Assembly: GCA_006937955.1 (NCBI GenBank) | Contig: SSNP01000001.1 | Span: 7,882,165 to 7,946,164, forward strand | DNA: 64,000 nucleotides | Reading direction: 5' to 3' | DNA from: Pachypanchax playfairii | Lineage: Eukaryota > Chordata > Actinopteri > Cyprinodontiformes > Aplocheilidae | In this document: piece after piece, positions 61,040-64,000 of the stretch | Position numbering within the stretch: the stretch's first letter is position 1 | Layout: every line of letters starts with the position of its first letter | Program-made: the position numbers and the translations under genes | The notes under the pieces: model-generated | What the model saw: only the letters and a program-made list of their open reading frames with translations | The model's database searches: none | What the model was told of the DNA's origin: nothing

Positions 61040-61480
61040 ATGCTCCATAAAATGGGATGCTGTGTAATATGTAAATCAAAACAGAGTTCAATGATGTGTA
61101 AATCGTACAAACCCGTATTGTATTCCAACTACAACATAAACAACATATCAGATGTTGAAACTGAGACATTTTAATCATTTCATAGAACATATTTGCTCTT
61201 TTTTTTTTATTTGATAGCAACAAGAAATTGTCCAAAAAAGTGGTGCAGAGTGATGTTTTAAAGGGTGTTGTTGCATCAGTTTCAACTTTTGTGAGATCCA
61301 TCGCTGCCATCAAAATAGAAAATGAGCTAATATTTTATTTTCTATGAAATATTTTAAAAAATGTCTCAGTTTCAACATCTGATTTATGCTTTATGTTCTA
61401 CTATGAATAGATTTTAGGTTTATGAATTTTTTTGCCAATGTGTTGCTGTTTTTTGGAATGGAGTTTGCAATTAAAATGAC
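61040..61480. mobile_element. Palindromic MITE with long inverted arms
   Basis: A perfect 26-bp inverted pair (61147-61172 and 61358-61383, core GATGTTGAAACTGAGACATT) is embedded in longer imperfect arms. On the left these include ACAACATAAACAACATATC, ATTTCATAGAACA and TTTGATAGCAACAAG; the right side carries their counterparts in reverse complement. The words match a very abundant teleost element whose termini read GTGCAATGATTTGCAAATCGTTT..AACTGAGACATTTTATT. Non-coding; the 99-codon minus frame inside it is incidental. Confidence 0.75.
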
Positions 61481-62782
61481 AACTCTTATTAAATTCATGC
61501 CTGGACTTAATTGTAAGCGGGAACAAATATTTTTACTCAACAATATTCGGCACTTTTGGTCTAAATTATTCCAACATGCTAATGAAGAGCTATATGCTGT
61601 AGATGTTGTCACCTTCCCTCACTGAGATGCAACTATTTCCGTGGCATGTGCCTCATTTCATTGCAACATTAGCCTTGAAAAGGAGTGAAAAAAAGTAGTT
61701 TGAATGTAATATAATTTAGCCTGCCACGTCAGTCTCCTTGATGGCTACATCCATCATTGTCAGCAAAGGGTACATCAGTGCAGGCCCCAAGGTTTTACCA
61801 GAGGATGCTTGAATTGTGAATGTCTCACTCAGGTGTCTCAAATGATTGTGCAAGTGACTAGACAAGTGGCAGTGAAAACCAGGGCCTGCTTATTTTGACT
61901 ACAAGACTTCTATCAACACAGGAACGGCAGGAACACAGACTTCAGATATTAAAAACAGAAGTTTGAAGTTCATTTCAGAATGATGAAAAACTTTGCAGTT
62001 GGGGTTTAACAGATTGTGGGTGTAAAGTTGGAATATTTAGTTAACTGGCCCGTATGAAAAAGGTCTGTTTGTGTTGTGTTTACTATTGACATTTAAGCTT
62101 GGTAATGGCTTAGCATCCTGGTTTGCAGTGGGAGGCTATTTTATCATCATTTTTCATTAATGCTGCTCATTAGGATCAGATGAAGGCTTTGGCTTAGACA
62201 TTTCAGAGGAGATTCTTGGCTACTGAGTGATGTCTGTGACTCCCACCTCAGACTTCAAGAAAAAAAATGTAGCTAAGAAAAAAAGAACATCAAAGTCTTT
62301 TATCAGCCTTTCATCATGTGGAGGTTGGCAATTTCACAAACCAGTCAATTAGATCTGATTACAACCATCACACTCCTGCAGCATTTAGCAGGTTGTTGTA
62401 TGTGTTGTATTATTTATTGGATTTTCACAAAAATAGTGGGATATTTTGTCAAACAAACGGTTTCATGTGGAACCATGCATTTTACATGGAACCCATTTAC
62501 AAAAAAAATAAAGACAAAGAAATTGGTGAAATTATTTTTTAAGAGACTGACGATGGATCAATATATCCTGTTAGCATGAATAATATCAGAAGCTACTATT
62601 CATCTACAAATTTTGCAATAGGCCAAAGTTCAGACATGGCAGCTAATCAGTTTGATTATGAATGAATTAACAAAAAACACAATGTCAGTATTTCTATATA
62701 TTTATTTACTAGTAGCATTATCGTGCACTTCCCCCACTTTTAATCAAAGATGGATGATATTTTAGACAGTATTTTTTTTTAA
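61481..62782. other. AT-rich non-coding DNA
   Basis: Nothing recognised. The patch 62095-62230 is less AT-rich, with TAAT words; two overlapping frames at 62316-62579 are unassigned. Confidence 0.6.
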
Positions 62783-63055
62783 TCATCTATCCAATCATTT
62801 TCCATACTTGCTTGTTAATGCTCACAGTTATGGAGGGGCTGATGTCTATCTCCAGTGGTCAATGAGCAGGTTGCATGGTTACATCCTGAACATATCACCA
62901 GTCCATCACAGGGCCACAAAGAGACAAACAACCATCTACACAAACACGTAAAGTCTCCACTCAATCTATCACACATAGTCTCTGAAGAAAACTCTCAAGT
63001 GCATGGGGGAAAACTTGAAAACCTCATGGAGAATTAACCTGTCCTAGTTTCCTGG
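62783..63055 (-). mobile_element. Teleost SINE-like retroposon (minus strand)
   Basis: On the minus strand the order is GTTTTCAAGTTTTCCCCCAT, GTGTAGATGGTTGTTTGTCT, CTTTGTGGCCCTGTGATGGA, CTGGTGATATGTTCAGGATG, GACCACTGGAGATAGACATC and AAGTATGGAAAATGATTGGA. That is the body and tail of the 31731-32088 family; the tRNA head is missing or eroded. Confidence 0.8.
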
Positions 63056-63319
63056 AAGTTCATTACTGTACAGACATATACAGCTTGTGCATAACTGTGA
63101 CACCATGTAACCTTTTTATTAATAATGACAAACTGAATGCATCCAATGAGCAGTTTATTGATTTATTTAGTTTTACCTTTGAAATAAGGGTTTCTAAGCT
63201 TTTACTCATATGTTCTTTTTCAGAGACTGAATAACATTTAGATGGAGATCAAGTGGCAAGTTATCTCTATTGCTTCACTAATATATCATCTTCAGATCTG
63301 AATATCAGATGCAGCAAAT
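63056..63319. other. Unique spacer between two SINE copies
   Basis: AT-rich, nothing recognised. Confidence 0.6.
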
Positions 63320-63595
63320 GTTTGGATTGTGCACGTTCTCTGTGATGGCCTGGATTTGATTTGAGTAACTCGTTTTCTTCCCACGATCCAATAGCATGCA
63401 TGTCAAGTTAATTGGCAATTTTAAATTGACTGTAGGAGTAAATGTGTACTAACTGGTTGTTTATCTTGCATGTCTCTGTGTTGGCCCTGGTGATCTGTCC
63501 ATGTTGTACCCCATCTCTCATCCAGTGACAGCTTGGACAGGTTTTAGCTGCTGCACAACTCTGAGGGGACTTAACTGAAAATAAATGAGAGACTA
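63320..63595 (+). mobile_element. Teleost SINE-like retroposon (plus strand)
   Basis: GTGCACGTTCTCTGTGATGG, TTCTTCCCACGATCCAATAG, GCATGTCAAGTTAATTGGCA, ATTGACTGTAGGAGTAAATG, TCTCTGTGTTGGCCCTGGTG, GTACCCCATCTCTCATCCAG and GACAGCTTGGACAGGTTTTA follow the family order. Head absent. It lies head-to-head with the minus-strand copy 265 bp upstream. Confidence 0.8.
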
Positions 63596-64000
63596 AATGA
63601 ATTAGAAAGTGGTAACATGATTATGGACTGAGCTGAGGTATATTTTTTGTTTTTTCTTTATCAGTAAAGTAGCTCAAATGGTTTGGAGTTGATTTTCAGG
63701 CATAGGATTTTAAAATAAAGATGAACTCAAACCTTTGGACAATTCAAATTTAAAATAGCAGACTGAGTATTTGGTCAAATCTGCTGTTTGGTACATTTTG
63801 AATCAATATATTTAATTTTGTAAAACATGAATGTGACAAGAATGAATGAAGTAGCTCAGTAACATAAAATGTCCCAGAGGTCCACAGTTGGATATGACGT
63901 AGCTGTTTCATACAAAAAGTGACAACATCTAATCAAGTCAAAAACAATGTGAAAGACGTAAGAATATATTTTTGAATCCCAACAGGTATATTAGGGTTCC
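63596..64000. other. AT-rich non-coding DNA
   Basis: Nothing recognised to the end of the window. Confidence 0.6.

Noticed and set aside
61014..61313. 99-codon minus frame
   Set aside because: It lies within the palindromic MITE and has no domain.
1..64000. CRISPR arrays, prophage, operons, tRNA or rRNA genes
   Set aside because: No spaced direct repeats, prokaryotic gene organisation or intact cloverleaf was seen. The tRNA-like segments are diverged SINE heads without a complete tRNA.

Overview
This window looks like AT-rich, non-coding chromosomal DNA from a teleost fish, probably a percomorph-type genome. The evidence is the repeat content. It holds tRNA-headed teleost SINE-like retroposons, an RTE/Rex3-type LINE tail, several decayed Tc1/mariner transposase pieces, short foldback and MITE-like elements, and abundant simple repeats including (CAGA)n, (TA)n and (TTTA)n. 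Assembly gaps lie at 13651 (one N), 28161-28170 and 47356-47479. There are no operons, bacterial or viral gene arrays, RNA genes or CRISPR arrays.

I could not identify any host protein-coding gene. Almost all open frames are 60-120 codons long, have no recognisable domain, and fit chance in AT-rich DNA. The longest (155 codons, minus strand, 28421-28888) is not recognised. Two overlapping 147-codon frames at 17484-18039 are long only because that block is GC-rich. The protein-like sequence I can name is all transposon-derived. Tc1/mariner relics lie at 7421-7892 (5' non-coding part and DNA-binding domain), 13500-13797 (minus strand, catalytic C-terminal half), 26325-26459 (DNA-binding domain) and 29530-29791 (C-terminus and 3' end). 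An RTE/Rex3 ORF2 end with its 3' tail lies at 16421-16710. The window is therefore best read as intergenic or deep intronic sequence.

Layout. 1-7.4 kb: non-coding, with a GC-richer block at 935-1720 carrying a 29-bp tandem duplication. 7.4-18.3 kb: densest in mobile elements (two Tc1 relics, a foldback-family fragment, a SINE, the Rex3 tail, and a tRNA-headed unit joined to a GC-rich body). 18.3-32.1 kb: AT-rich with two SINE copies of different families, two more Tc1 relics and a near full-length SINE at 31731-32088. 32.1-47.5 kb: a long TA tract, an inverted-repeat element that harbours the (CAGA)n tract, a 378-bp MITE, and two more members of the foldback family. 47.5-64 kb: mostly unique, with a CpG-dense patch at 52690-53040, a palindromic MITE at 61040-61480 and two head-to-head SINE copies at 62783-63595.

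The points most worth a second look are the CpG cluster with a CTCGCGAG core, the composite tRNA-headed GC-rich unit with its own AATAAA and A tail, the opposed SINE pair, and one short exon-like segment at 14582-14654. I found no convincing new biological system. Family assignments rest on recognition of conserved motifs without a database search.
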